Positions 55,690 through 63,852 of a stretch of DNA of 63,896 nucleotides are shown piece after piece. The position numbers and the translations under genes were made by a program. Within the stretch, counting starts at the first letter, position 1, and every line of letters begins with the position of its first letter. This DNA comes from Alphaproteobacteria bacterium bin52 (GTDB taxonomy: Bacteria; Pseudomonadota; Alphaproteobacteria; Thalassobaculales; Thalassobaculaceae), in NCBI GenBank assembly GCA_002238645.1, contig MPMT01000021.1, positions 1-63,896 on the forward strand, in the 5' to 3' direction. The notes beneath the pieces were generated by a model that ran no database searches, had not been told where the DNA came from, and saw only the letters and a list, made by a program, of their open reading frames with translations.

Positions 55690-56709
55690 GTGACGGAGCA
55701 ATTGGTCGAAACGGCCGAGGATGTATCGAGACTGGCTTTCGGCTTCATGGCCTCCAAGGCGCTCTTCGCAGCCCTGCATGTCGATATCTTCACCCAGCTC
55801 GCCGACGGACCCAAGACGGCGCAGGCGCTTGCCGCGAAGGCGAGCGTTCCGGCCAACCGGATTACGACGCTGATGACGGCGTTGACCGCAATCGGCCTCG
55901 TGGGCCGCGAAGAGGAGAGCTATCTCAACGCGCCCGGAGCGACGGCCTTCCTGGTGCGCGGCGCACGCTACGATTTCGGGGACTATTTGCGTTACCAGAT
56001 CGACCGGCAGATGTACCCGTTCCTCACCCAGCTGAACGAGGTGATGGACGGCTCCCTCGACCCGGAGGCGGTGGACAGCTACCAGCACTGGATGTCGGAT
56101 CCTGACCAGGCCATGCTCTACAGCGAGGCGCAGCATGCAGGCTCGCTCGGGCCGGGCCGCACGTTGGCGCGGTTGGTGGACCTCTCCGGCTGCCACAACC
56201 TGCTGGATGTCGGTGGCGGCACGGGGGCAATGACCATCCGGCTGCTGGAGACCTTCCCCGACCTGGTCTCGACCATCATCGATTTCCCGAATGTCGCCGA
56301 GATCGGCTGGCGCTTCATTACCGAGGCCGGGATGGTGGACCGGGTGCGCTATATCCCGGCGGACGCGCTCGCGGCCGAATGGCCGACGGAGCAGGATGCG
56401 ATCCTGATGTCCTACCTGTTCAGCGGCATTCCCGGCTCCGAACTGCCGCGTATGGTGCAGCAGGCCTATGACTGCCTGTCGCCGGGCGGCCATTTCATCG
56501 TGCACGATTTCATGGTGGAGGACGACCGCACCGGCCCGCCCATGGCGGCGCTCTGGCAATTGCAGCACATGGCCTTCACGCCGGAGGCGCGCTCGGTCAC
56601 GCCCGGCTGGCTGAAAAGCCGGATGCAGGAAGTCGGTTTCGCCGTGCCCCACGACGAGGAAATGGTGCCGGGCATGACCCGCCTCATCCACGCCCGCCGG
56701 CTCGAATAG
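55690..56709 (+). CDS. SAM-dependent O-methyltransferase (HIOMT/CrtF-like)
   Basis: 339 residues. An N-terminal winged-helix dimerisation domain (ASKALFAALHVDIFTQL, AKASVPANRITTLMTAL) is followed by the Methyltransf_2 SAM fold with NLLDVGGGTGAMTIRLLE near residue 170, IIDFPNVAEIG, and PGGHFIVHDFMVEDDRTGPP. Relatives methylate hydroxyls of natural products, acetylserotonin or carotenoid precursors. GAGGAG lies 9 bases before GTG 55690. The gene is cradled between the two facing inner ends of half insertion sequences, with different codon and base texture from the flanks (by eye lower GC at its edges), indicating transfer as cargo. No partner biosynthesis genes are adjacent. Confidence 0.9.
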   Translation: MTEQLVETAEDVSRLAFGFMASKALFAALHVDIFTQLADGPKTAQALAAKASVPANRITTLMTALTAIGLVGREEESYLNAPGATAFLVRGARYDFGDYLRYQIDRQMYPFLTQLNEVMDGSLDPEAVDSYQHWMSDPDQAMLYSEAQHAGSLGPGRTLARLVDLSGCHNLLDVGGGTGAMTIRLLETFPDLVSTIIDFPNVAEIGWRFITEAGMVDRVRYIPADALAAEWPTEQDAILMSYLFSGIPGSELPRMVQQAYDCLSPGGHFIVHDFMVEDDRTGPPMAALWQLQHMAFTPEARSVTPGWLKSRMQEVGFAVPHDEEMVPGMTRLIHARRLE

Positions 56710-56784
56710 GGCATGACCCGGTGTCGCGGCGGCTGTGCGGCTGGTTCCGTGTCGGAGATATTTCGACCCAACTTCAACAGTACG

Positions 56785-56799
56785 GAGCCTCTTGCAGAA
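56785..56799 (+). repeat. terminal inverted repeat of the right insertion sequence
   Basis: GAGCCTCTTGCAGAA on the plus strand, identical to the left element's end and pointing into the right element. With the end at 55582-55596 it brackets a 1.19 kb interior holding only the methyltransferase. Confidence 0.8.
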
Positions 56800-56969
56800 T
56801 TGCCGATCTGAGGGATAGCGGCAGTAATTTGGCATTGGTTCGATAGCTGAGCGGCGTTTGGCTGTCAGTGGCCGGGTGATGGATTGACCACGGAGAGTTT
56901 TCGGCGGTTCTGGAGGCGCGCGCTTTGCGGCCGCGCCGGTTCGGGATCGGCGGGCCGGGTCGGACGACG

Positions 56970-57705
56970 CTATGGGGCGGCGAGGCGGATGATCTGATCG
57001 GCGGCCAGTGCGAGCAGACCGAACATCAGATGGCAGGCGACCTTTGTAGGGTTGCGCACCCGGACGTGGCGGGTGCCGAACTCGTCCTTGAGCCGGGCGT
57101 TAGTCCTCTCGACGACGGTGCGGATGCGGTATCGGACGGTTGGTTCGGGCATCGGGATGGCCGGCGGCGCGCTGAGCCTGGGCCTCGCGGTTCCGGGCTT
57201 CCTTGAGGGCCTTGTCCCGGCGGGGGTTGGTGTCGATGACCGGAACATGGCCGAGACGTTGGCTTGCCGGGTGTATCTCCGTCGCGCCATAGGCGGCGTC
57301 CATGAGATCGTAGAGGTTCACGACCCGCCCTGCGGTCATGGTGGCCAAGGGGATGGCGGCCTGGGAGTCGTGGACGGAGGCCGAAGCGAGGATGGCGCTG
57401 AGTGGCACGCAGCAGTCGGCCGTGTCGATATGGAGCTTGTAGCCCCGCCAGGTCTCCAGGATGCCCCGGGCGTTCCTCTTCGTCCCCCGGTCGCAGAGTT
57501 TCGGGAGGTCGTCGAGCATTGCGTTCAGGCTCATGCCGTTCGCCTGCCGTTCGAAACGGGAAAGCGCCTTCGGCCTTCCCTCGCCCCTGCGGGGGCGACC
57601 AGGCCGGCGCTTCGGCACCTCGACTGTATGGACCCGCACGGCGAAGCCGACCAGGTTGCGGTCCCGGAAGATCGCGTCCTTGCCCTTGGCCTTGAGCCAC
57701 TCCAC
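56970..57705 (-). pseudogene. C-terminal two-thirds of the same DDE transposase, frameshifted
   Basis: The minus frame ending at 57100 reads RFERQANGMSLNAMLDDLPK, GYKLHIDTADC, SVHDSQAAIPLATMTAG, NLYDLMDAAYGA and GHVPVIDTNPRRD, with the second catalytic Asp in LMDAAY. Near 57150 the frame shifts, and the end continues in another frame as RTVVERTNARLKDEFGTRHV (catalytic Glu) and HLMFGLLALAADQ up to 56970. The 5' portion beyond 57630 does not match the left copy, so the N-terminal domain is lost. The element's 3' end reaches the inverted repeat at 56785. Confidence 0.85.
57530..57624 (-). repeat. 95-bp direct repeat, right copy
   Basis: Same orientation as 54875-54969 with about four substitutions, showing that the two half-elements are separate diverged copies and not one element cut in two. 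Confidence 0.88.
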
Positions 57706-57978
57706 AATCCGCCTGGTCAGATTGAGGGTATTTCGCCGGTGCGTCGCCGTTCTCCCGGCCTTGGAAAACCAGTCATCAAATCGCGAGTTCTGAACCTCAA
57801 CCCAGCGGCGAAGCGAAGGTCAGACGTGTCGGGATACAAGGCGCGGGAGGCTGACGCAGGGCAAAGGACTCTCTGTACGACAGGATGTGAGTAGAAGACG
57901 AGTTGTTGCGCGTTGGGATACGACGTTACCGGTCGAAGGGTCAGTGCGTCCCCGGCACCGTGACGGGGAGATGAAGTC

Positions 57979-58878
57979 ATGCAGACCATTGCCATCCAGT
58001 CTCCGGGCGACATGGGACACGCGATCGGCCGGGTTCTGGCACGCGCCGGTCACCGGGTGATTGCCGCGCTCGAGGGGCGGTCCGCGCGTACCCGCGGCCT
58101 CGCGCAGTCGGCCGGGATCGAGGATGTCGGACCGCCGGGGAACCTGTTCGGCGAGGCCGAACTGGTGTTCTCCATCATGCGTCCCGACCGTGCTCTCGAG
58201 CTTGTCGACACCATGGCGGGGCTGGCGCGGACACGCGGCCATGGCCCGGTCCTGGTCGACCTGAATGCGGTCGCGCCGTCGACCGCGCGCGAGGCGGCCC
58301 GCCGTGCTGCTGCGGCCGGTCTTGCCTTCGTCGACGGCGGGATCATCGGCGGCCCGCCGCGTCCGCCCGGGTTCGTCAGCCCGCGGCTCTACGTCTCGGG
58401 TCCGGGCGCGTCCGCGCTGGCGCCGCTCTCCGGCTCGGGTCTTGACATCCGGGTTGTCGGCAAGGCGATCGGAGCCGCCTCGGCGACAAAGATGTGCTAC
58501 GCGGCGTTGACCAAGGGGCTGACGGCGATCGCGATCCAGTCAATGGTGACGGCCCGGCTCGAGGGTGTCCAGGAAGCCTTCGTTGCCGAACTGGCCGGCA
58601 GCCAGCAGGGTCTGCTGGCCCTCGTGGAGCGCGGCCTGCCGGGCATGTGTCCGAAGGCCTATCGCTGGGTCGGTGAAATGGAGGAGATCTCCACCACCCA
58701 TTCCGATGCCGGGCTGCCGGGCGAGATGTTCCAGGGTGCCGCTCGCATCTACGAGATGGTCGAGCACTCCCCGCTCGGTGCCGAGGTGGTGGAGGATCGC
58801 CGGCTCGGCACCGATGCCTCCGCTGTTGCCCGCATCCTCGCCGAGTACGTCTCGGCGGGTCCGAGGGCGGCAGACTGA
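57979..58878 (+). CDS. NAD(P)-binding beta-hydroxyacid dehydrogenase-like protein (DUF1932)
   Basis: 299 residues. The N-terminal Rossmann part begins IAIQSPGDMGHAIGRVLARA (with SPGDMG in place of the usual GLGxMG) and continues LVFSIMRPDRAL and VLVDLNAVAPSTARE. Next comes VDGGIIGGPPRPPGF, the substrate-serine region of the 3-hydroxyisobutyrate/6PGDH superfamily. GAASATKMCYAALTKGLTAI carries the conserved catalytic Lys, and a DUF1932 helical domain ends the protein. It probably oxidises or reduces a hydroxy-acid. It lies just outside the right insertion sequence, and no operon partner is evident. ATG 57979 has a GGGGAG site upstream. Confidence 0.88.
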   Translation: MQTIAIQSPGDMGHAIGRVLARAGHRVIAALEGRSARTRGLAQSAGIEDVGPPGNLFGEAELVFSIMRPDRALELVDTMAGLARTRGHGPVLVDLNAVAPSTAREAARRAAAAGLAFVDGGIIGGPPRPPGFVSPRLYVSGPGASALAPLSGSGLDIRVVGKAIGAASATKMCYAALTKGLTAIAIQSMVTARLEGVQEAFVAELAGSQQGLLALVERGLPGMCPKAYRWVGEMEEISTTHSDAGLPGEMFQGAARIYEMVEHSPLGAEVVEDRRLGTDASAVARILAEYVSAGPRAAD

Positions 58879-58923
58879 GACGGGCCGGGTTCCCGGTCCC
58901 GAGCGGAGGCAGCCCTTCTCGCG

Positions 58924-59110
58924 TTCACCGGTGATGTGATCTCCTTGCCGGATCGACAGCGCCACGATGGTGAGCGTCGGGTTTCCGCCGCGCCGGCGGT
59001 GAACCGGGGGCCATCGGGGACGAACAGTGCACGACACCGCGGATCCGGTTGCACCCGTTCACCACCCCGCGGGCCGGCCTGTCGGGCATCCTGTTGGGGC
59101 CGGGCTCCCG
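58924..59110 (-). pseudogene. C-terminal remnant of a GMC oxidoreductase
   Basis: Three short runs in different minus-strand frames reassemble the tail of a GMC flavoprotein: MPDRPARGVVNGCNRIRGV (59110-59050), then ALFVPDGPRFTAG (about 59025-58990), then NPTLTIVALSIRQGDHI (58983-58933). The last is the family's near-universal NPTLTI-AL-R end. At least two frameshifts separate them and nothing upstream resembles the FAD domain, so this is a scar. Confidence 0.65.
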
Positions 59111-59173
59111 GGTCGGGGGAGAGGCGGTGTCTGAATGGTTCGGGCCGCTCCGACCGCGTCGCGGACGGCCTGA

Positions 59174-59209
59174 CCCTGCATGGATGCGCGGACTGGCATC
59201 CATGCAGGG
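59174..59209. promoter_or_regulatory. large perfect hairpin/palindrome before the sulfotransferase
   Basis: CCCTGCATGGATGC, loop GCGGACTG, GCATCCATGCAGGG: a 14-bp perfect stem about 170 bases before the sulfotransferase start. With no U-run it could be an mRNA structure, a terminator for the upstream side or a DNA-binding site. Confidence 0.6.
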
Positions 59210-59216
59210 CCGCTGA

Positions 59217-59231
59217 CAGTCACAGTGACTG
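59217..59231. promoter_or_regulatory. short palindrome, operator-like
   Basis: CAGTCAC-A-GTGACTG, a perfect 7-bp inverted repeat around one base, immediately after the larger hairpin and followed by CCTGCAGG at 59232-59239, another palindrome. Such clustering before a gene is typical of a dimeric regulator site. Confidence 0.45.
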
Positions 59232-59376
59232 CCTGCAGGTCTCACCGGTTTCTGACGTCGGGATCCGGGGTGTGGTCCGCGTCCTTGCCGGGAGCGGGGC
59301 GATACGGCACTGTTTTCCGCCTGATGGCCGCGACGGCATGTCCCGGCCAGACTCTCGAGTGACGACGGATGGCAGC

Positions 59377-60189
59377 ATGCAGCTTGTTCGACGCGTGATG
59401 CGCTCGTTGGTCCCGGGTCTGAAGCCCGTTTCCCATCCGCCGCTGGCCCGGCTCGAGGGCACAACCTACACCGACGATCCGGTGATCGAGCGTCTCGTCT
59501 TCATCTGCGGCCTGCATCGCAGCGGCACCACCGCCCTGGAGCGGCTGCTGGTTTCGCGCTACCGGCTGGCGTGCCTGCGCGCAAACCGGCCCATGAGCGA
59601 AGGCCAGCATCTGCAGTCTGTATACTCACCGGCCAGGGTCTTCGGCGGGCCGGGGCGGTTTGCCTTCTCGCATGCCATGAAGCAGGAACTCGAGGGGTTG
59701 CGCGATCACGCCGGCTGCCGTGACCGGATCCTTGACGACTGGCGCCGCTTCGTCGTCGGCGCCGCTCCGGTGCTGCTGGAGAAGTCGCCGCCGAACCTCA
59801 CCAAGATCTGGTGGTTGCGCAAGGTGTTTCCCGGCAGCCGCTTCGTGGTCGTCACCCGGGATCCGCGTGCGGTGGCGGCGGCGACGCAGAAGTGGAGCGG
59901 GACTTCGCTCACCGAGCTCATGTTGCACTGGAACACGGCATATTCGCATGCCGTGGACGACTTCAGGGTCGAGGACAGCATTCACCTGCGCTACGAGGAC
60001 CTGACCGCGCATCCTGAAGACGAGATCGCCCGGCTCGGCGCGTTCCTCGAGTGTGAGGCTCGACCGGAACCCGGTCCGCTGGAGGAGAACTACAACAGGC
60101 TGCGCAACTCCAATGCCCGCTACATCGCGGCCCACGAAGGCACGCGGTACGGTGCCGGGATCTGGGACCGATTCGGCTACGAGGTCTGA
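59377..60189 (+). CDS. sulfotransferase family protein
   Basis: About 270 residues. The 5'-phosphosulfate loop reads FICGLHRSGTTALERLLV near residue 47, and the 3'-phosphate region is FVVVTRDPRAVAAATQKWSG, with Arg and later Ser as in PAPS-dependent sulfotransferases. Later RYEDLTAHPEDEIARLGAFL matches the family's YEDL motif. It transfers sulfate from PAPS to a hydroxyl or amine of a glycan, lipid or small molecule. ATG 59377 and ATG 59338 are both possible and neither has a good RBS. The stop is 7 bases from that of the convergent M32 peptidase gene. It sits in the island near other accessory genes. Confidence 0.85.
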   Translation: MQLVRRVMRSLVPGLKPVSHPPLARLEGTTYTDDPVIERLVFICGLHRSGTTALERLLVSRYRLACLRANRPMSEGQHLQSVYSPARVFGGPGRFAFSHAMKQELEGLRDHAGCRDRILDDWRRFVVGAAPVLLEKSPPNLTKIWWLRKVFPGSRFVVVTRDPRAVAAATQKWSGTSLTELMLHWNTAYSHAVDDFRVEDSIHLRYEDLTAHPEDEIARLGAFLECEARPEPGPLEENYNRLRNSNARYIAAHEGTRYGAGIWDRFGYEV

Positions 60190-60196
60190 CGCGCGT

Positions 60197-61714
60197 TCAG
60201 GGCCCGGGTTCCACCAGGTAGCGGGCCTCGAGGTGTGCGAGGAAGGCCTCCTGTCCGAGCCCGGAACCGGTGGCGGCGCGCAGGATGTCGTCGGTGGAGG
60301 TGACGCTCGCGCGTGCGTGGACGTGGGTGCGCAGCCAGCCGAGCAGGCCGCCGAGGTCGCAGCGCGCAACCTGCCCGTCAAGCCCCGGAAGTTCGGCCCG
60401 GGCGGCGGCATACAGCTGGGCGGCGGCGAGCGCGCCCATGGCGTAGGTCGGGAAATACCCGAAGGCGCCGGCGTACCAGTGGATGTCCTGGAGACAGCCG
60501 TCCCGGTCGTTCTCCGGCCTGATCCCGAGCATCTCCTCGATCCCGTCGTTCCAGGCGTCCGGAAGGTCGGCAACCGCGAGTTCGCCCGAGAGCAGTGCGC
60601 GTTCGAGCCGGTAGCGCAGAAAGACGTGAAACGGATAGGTGACCTCGTCGGCGTCGACGCGGATCAGGCCGCGGCAGACCCGGCAGGCTGCGCGGGCGAG
60701 CGCATCCGCCTCCCATGCCGGGCCGGAGACACCGAAAGCGGCGCGCAGGAGGGGTGCGAGGAAGGTGAAGAACGGGCGCGACCGGCTGACCTGCATCTCC
60801 AGCAGCAGCGACTGGCTCTCGTGCAGCACCATTCCCCTGGGCGCACCCACTGGCTGGAAACGCCATTGTACAGGCAGGCCCTGGTCGTAGAGTGCGTGGC
60901 CCGTCTCGTGGATCACGGCCATCAGCGATGCCGACCAGTCGTCCGGGTCGTACCGGGTGGTGATCCGGGTGTCATCCGGATTGCCGCCGGAAAACGGGTG
61001 GACACTCACATCGAGCCGGCCGCGCCGGAAATCGAAACCGAGTGCGCGCATGACCTCGAGTCCGAGGGTGCGCTGGTGTTCCGCCGGGACACGGTGGCCG
61101 GCTGAGGCGCCGTCGTCTTCGCGCACCCGGTCGAGCAGTGCGGTGAGCCGGGGCTCAAGTTCGGCGAACAGCGTGTCGATCTGCCCGGACCGACCGCCCG
61201 GCTCGTAGGCATCGAGCAGGGCGTCGTAGGGCGAGGTGCCGAGCCGTTCCGCCCTCGCATCGGCCGCCTCGCGGGTCAGCGCCACCACCTGGGACAGAGC
61301 CTCGCTGACACTTGCGAACTCGGCGTTGGGGCGTGCCCGTTCCTGCCAGACAGTCTCGCAGCGCGAGGTCGCACGGCTCAGCGCGTCAACGAGGTCTTCC
61401 GCGAGCGCGGTCGCGTGCAGGTGCAGCCTGCGCATCTCGGCAAGGTTTGCTGCCTGCCAGTGCCCAAGCGGTTCCTCGCCCGCGCGCGCAAGCAGATCCT
61501 CGAGTTCCGGTGCGTTTGCCGCCTGGTGGCGCATGACCCTGAGGGCCGCCATGGTCGCTGACCGGGTCTCCGTTCCGCCGGCTGGCATCATGACCTGGCG
61601 GTCCCAGTTCAGCATGCCGATCGCATCGGCAAGCGCCCGGATACGCCGGTAGTGGTCCTCCAGCCGCCTGTAGGCCGGAACCGCTCCTCCGGCCTCGGCG
61701 TGGCCGTCAGTCAT
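60197..61714 (-). CDS. M32-family carboxypeptidase (Taq type)
   Basis: 505 residues, full length for thermostable carboxypeptidase 1. The zinc site HETGH is near residue 265 in LMAVIHETGHALYDQGLP, then HESQSLLLEMQVSRS. Family runs include LNWDRQVMMPAGG, GTSPYDALLDAYEPG and DVSVHPFSGGNPDDTRITTR. It removes C-terminal residues from cytosolic peptides. ATG 61714 overlaps the SURF1 stop by 8 bases, so the two are co-transcribed. Confidence 0.95.
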   Translation of the reverse strand: MTDGHAEAGGAVPAYRRLEDHYRRIRALADAIGMLNWDRQVMMPAGGTETRSATMAALRVMRHQAANAPELEDLLARAGEEPLGHWQAANLAEMRRLHLHATALAEDLVDALSRATSRCETVWQERARPNAEFASVSEALSQVVALTREAADARAERLGTSPYDALLDAYEPGGRSGQIDTLFAELEPRLTALLDRVREDDGASAGHRVPAEHQRTLGLEVMRALGFDFRRGRLDVSVHPFSGGNPDDTRITTRYDPDDWSASLMAVIHETGHALYDQGLPVQWRFQPVGAPRGMVLHESQSLLLEMQVSRSRPFFTFLAPLLRAAFGVSGPAWEADALARAACRVCRGLIRVDADEVTYPFHVFLRYRLERALLSGELAVADLPDAWNDGIEEMLGIRPENDRDGCLQDIHWYAGAFGYFPTYAMGALAAAQLYAAARAELPGLDGQVARCDLGGLLGWLRTHVHARASVTSTDDILRAATGSGLGQEAFLAHLEARYLVEPGP

Positions 61715-62417
61715 TGCCGGCGCGGCGGTAGTGGTAGGTGAGGTAGACAGCCACCAGGGTGAGGGCAAGCAGGAACCATGTCACCGCGTACTGCAGGTGT
61801 TCGTTGCGCACGGTGATGCGGTCGCTGGCGCCAATCGGAAGCCGGTAGGGGCCGGGCTCGCGCAGGGCGTCGATCACGTAGCCGGCGACCGGTCCGAGCG
61901 CCCGGTGACTCGCGATCTCGGCGGTATCCACATACATCCAGACCTCGTTCGCGGGCTCGTTGTCGGGAACGAAGTACCCGCGACGGCGGTCCTCGCGCAG
62001 CAGCCCCTCGAGGACCACGCGGCCCGTCGGCAGCGAGGCCGGCCGATCGGCCCGGTTGCGCAGTTTTTCAGGTATCCAGCCCCGGTTGACCAGCACGGTG
62101 CGCCCGTCATTGAGCCGCATCGGCGTGATCACGTGGAAACCCGCCGTACCCTCGAACGGCTTGCCGGTGACCATGACTTCCTTCTCGTGCAGGAACTCGC
62201 CCTCGAGCTGCAGCTTGCGGAACCGCCACTCCTCGATGTCGCTCACCGTCTCGGGCGGTGACACCGGCGGAGCCGACACCCGCACGTCGAAGGTGGCGAT
62301 CAGGGCTGTCTTCCACTCCAGGCGCTCGAGTTGCCAGACCCCGAGCCCCAGCAGCACCGCCAGGACCGGGATGGTGAAGACGGTTGGCCAGAGTGTGAAG
62401 CTGAAGCGGTGCAGCAT
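61707..62417 (-). CDS. SURF1-family cytochrome oxidase assembly protein
   Basis: 236 residues with a membrane helix at each end (TVFTIPVLAVLLGLGVWQLERLEWK and WFLLALTLVAVYLTYHYRR, quoted in part: PVLAVLLGLGVWQLERL) and the periplasmic domain between. Conserved SURF1 runs are VLVNRGWIPEKLRN and the PVAGYVIDALREPGPY end. It helps insert heme a into the CtaD subunit of aa3 oxidase. The usual upstream cox genes are not present; instead an 0.86 kb sparse stretch follows toward the window edge. Confidence 0.93.
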   Translation of the reverse strand: MLHRFSFTLWPTVFTIPVLAVLLGLGVWQLERLEWKTALIATFDVRVSAPPVSPPETVSDIEEWRFRKLQLEGEFLHEKEVMVTGKPFEGTAGFHVITPMRLNDGRTVLVNRGWIPEKLRNRADRPASLPTGRVVLEGLLREDRRRGYFVPDNEPANEVWMYVDTAEIASHRALGPVAGYVIDALREPGPYRLPIGASDRITVRNEHLQYAVTWFLLALTLVAVYLTYHYRRAGND

Positions 62418-63127
62418 GGCGACGTGTTTTCCTCTTCGCAGGCTCCCGTCACGGGACCGCTGTCCGGTTCAGGCGGGATCCGGTATGCCGGCGAACTCCG
62501 GGCCGGCCCCGTGCATGCCTTCGGTTCGACATGGTCCGGCGGCCGGCGCAGGGAGAGCCTTGATGGAATTCTCCCCGGACCGGGGCATGACCGGGTTTCC
62601 GTGACATTACGGCGGACAGGCGGTCTCACCGCTGGCGTGGCATCATATGCGCTCCGGCACCGCTCGCAACGGCCGGGTTCGACCCGTGCTTTCGAACCGG
62701 CCCTTCCGACGCACGGGAACGCGGAGGACCGGTGGCTGAAGGGGGCACTGCCGCCTGAAACACAGGGTCACGGCACGGGAAACAACTGAGCAATGCCCAT
62801 GTCGACCTCGTCAGGACCGAGTGGTTGCTGCACTGATGCGGAGGGCGACCGCCGTGTTGCTCCCGCGGGCGATGGCGGCGATCCGGCAGTCCACATCCGG
62901 GATCAGGCGGCCGATGATGCGGCGCGAGACGGCGGTCACCGCGCAGGCCGGACGGCATGATCGCCAGGTCTGCACGGAACTCCGTCAGTACCGCGGGCAA
63001 TTCAACTGCGAAGATTGGCCCTGGTCCCGGTTTCCGAAGCAGGTGGCAGGTTCGGAAGGTCGTTGAAGGGGCGATTGGGATCGAACGCCGTGTCGGTGTA
63101 TCCTGCTTTCCTCGACTGGTGTTCCGA
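62418..63127. other. sparse stretch between SURF1 and the dioxygenase
   Basis: No supported complete gene in about 700 bases. On the minus strand at 62811-62924 a short frame (GRLIPDVDCRIAAIARGSNT) resembles the end of PIN-domain toxins, but the upstream part is out of frame. A CCCCGGACCGGGG palindrome near 62574-62586 is noted. Nothing else recognised. Confidence 0.45.
62811..62924 (-). pseudogene. possible VapC/PIN-domain toxin C-terminal scar
   Basis: RRIIGRLIPDVDCRIAAIAR, then GSNTAVAL, ending with TGA at 62811. VapC toxins typically show GxxIPDxDxxIAAIAR followed by ATRNVRDF; the PDVDCRIAAIAR part fits, the ATRN part does not. No antitoxin and no intact upstream half is seen. Confidence 0.33.
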
Positions 63128-63130
63128 ACA

Positions 63131-63188
63131 TGTCGATCTCATCGACACTTCACTCCAGCATGTCGATAAAGAGAGAAAATTTCGACAT
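63131..63188. promoter_or_regulatory. repeated palindromic operator upstream of the dioxygenase
   Basis: TGTCGAT-CTC-ATCGACA (63131-63147) is a perfect 7-bp inverted repeat. About 13 bases on, ATGTCGA (63160-63166) and TCGACAT (63182-63188) form a second, wider inverted repeat of the same core in an AT-richer stretch. Four copies of TGTCGA/TCGACA in 58 bases, about 90 bases before the dioxygenase ATG, suggest a dimeric repressor site (GntR- or LacI-like, inference). Confidence 0.55.
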
Positions 63189-63279
63189 GTCTGGTCGTGG
63201 CAGGCAGACGGTCGGTGATGTCGACCTCTGTCAATCAGGCGGCCCGCGCTCTGCCGCCAGCGGAGGGGCTGCAGCAGTG

Positions 63280-63852
63280 ATGACAATTCCAACGCCGAGG
63301 CTGCTTCATCCTTCAATCGGTGCCGAGATCTGTGGCCTTGACCTGCGCGAGGCGCTGTCCGCAGACACCCGGACCGCCGTGGCCGCCGCGCTCGCCGAGC
63401 ATCTGGTGCTTGTGTTCCGGGACCAGAACTTCACCCCTGCGGAATAGATGGCGGGCTGCTCGCAGCTGGGTGCGCCGATGGTGCAGCACTTCAGCCAGCA
63501 CAACATGCCCGACCAGCCAATGATCGGTCGCATCTGGCATCGCAACGGCCAGCGCCCGGCCACGCTCTGGCACACGGACCACACGAACCGCGAGCGTCCG
63601 CCCAAGGCGACGATCCTGTACGGCGTCGAAATTCCGCCCGAGGGCGGCGACACCAGCTTCGCGAACATGCGCGCGGCCTGGGCCGGCCTCGATGCCGAGG
63701 AACAGCAGCACCTGGCGGGGCTGCGGACCGTCAACAGGCTTGACCCGCACCTGCTGGACCGGACGCTGCCGTATGCGGTTAAAGGACGACGGTGCTTATT
63801 GTCGTTGATCGGCTCCGGTTCGGCGCGGGAGAGTCCTCTGGTTCATTCCTGA
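63280..63852 (+). pseudogene. interrupted TauD/TfdA-family dioxygenase
   Basis: From ATG 63280 the frame encodes an Fe(II)/2-oxoglutarate dioxygenase N-terminus (PSIGAEICGLDLREALS, LVLVFRDQNFTPAE), then TAG at 63445-63447. The same frame goes on with GAPMVQHFSQHNMPDQP, TLWHTDHTNRERPPKATIL (HxD iron motif, H-T-D) and GGDTSFANMRAAWAGL. After DRTLPYAVKG near 63780 the similarity stops, and a non-family tail ends at TGA 63852, so the second iron His and the 2-oxoglutarate Arg are missing. One nonsense change plus a 3' break indicate a dead gene. Taurine-, alpha-keto-acid- or sulfonate-type substrates are typical of the family. Confidence 0.82.

Noticed and set aside
63015..63218. 67-codon frame upstream of the dioxygenase
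   Set aside because: No RBS or family resemblance, and it runs through the palindromic operator cluster.
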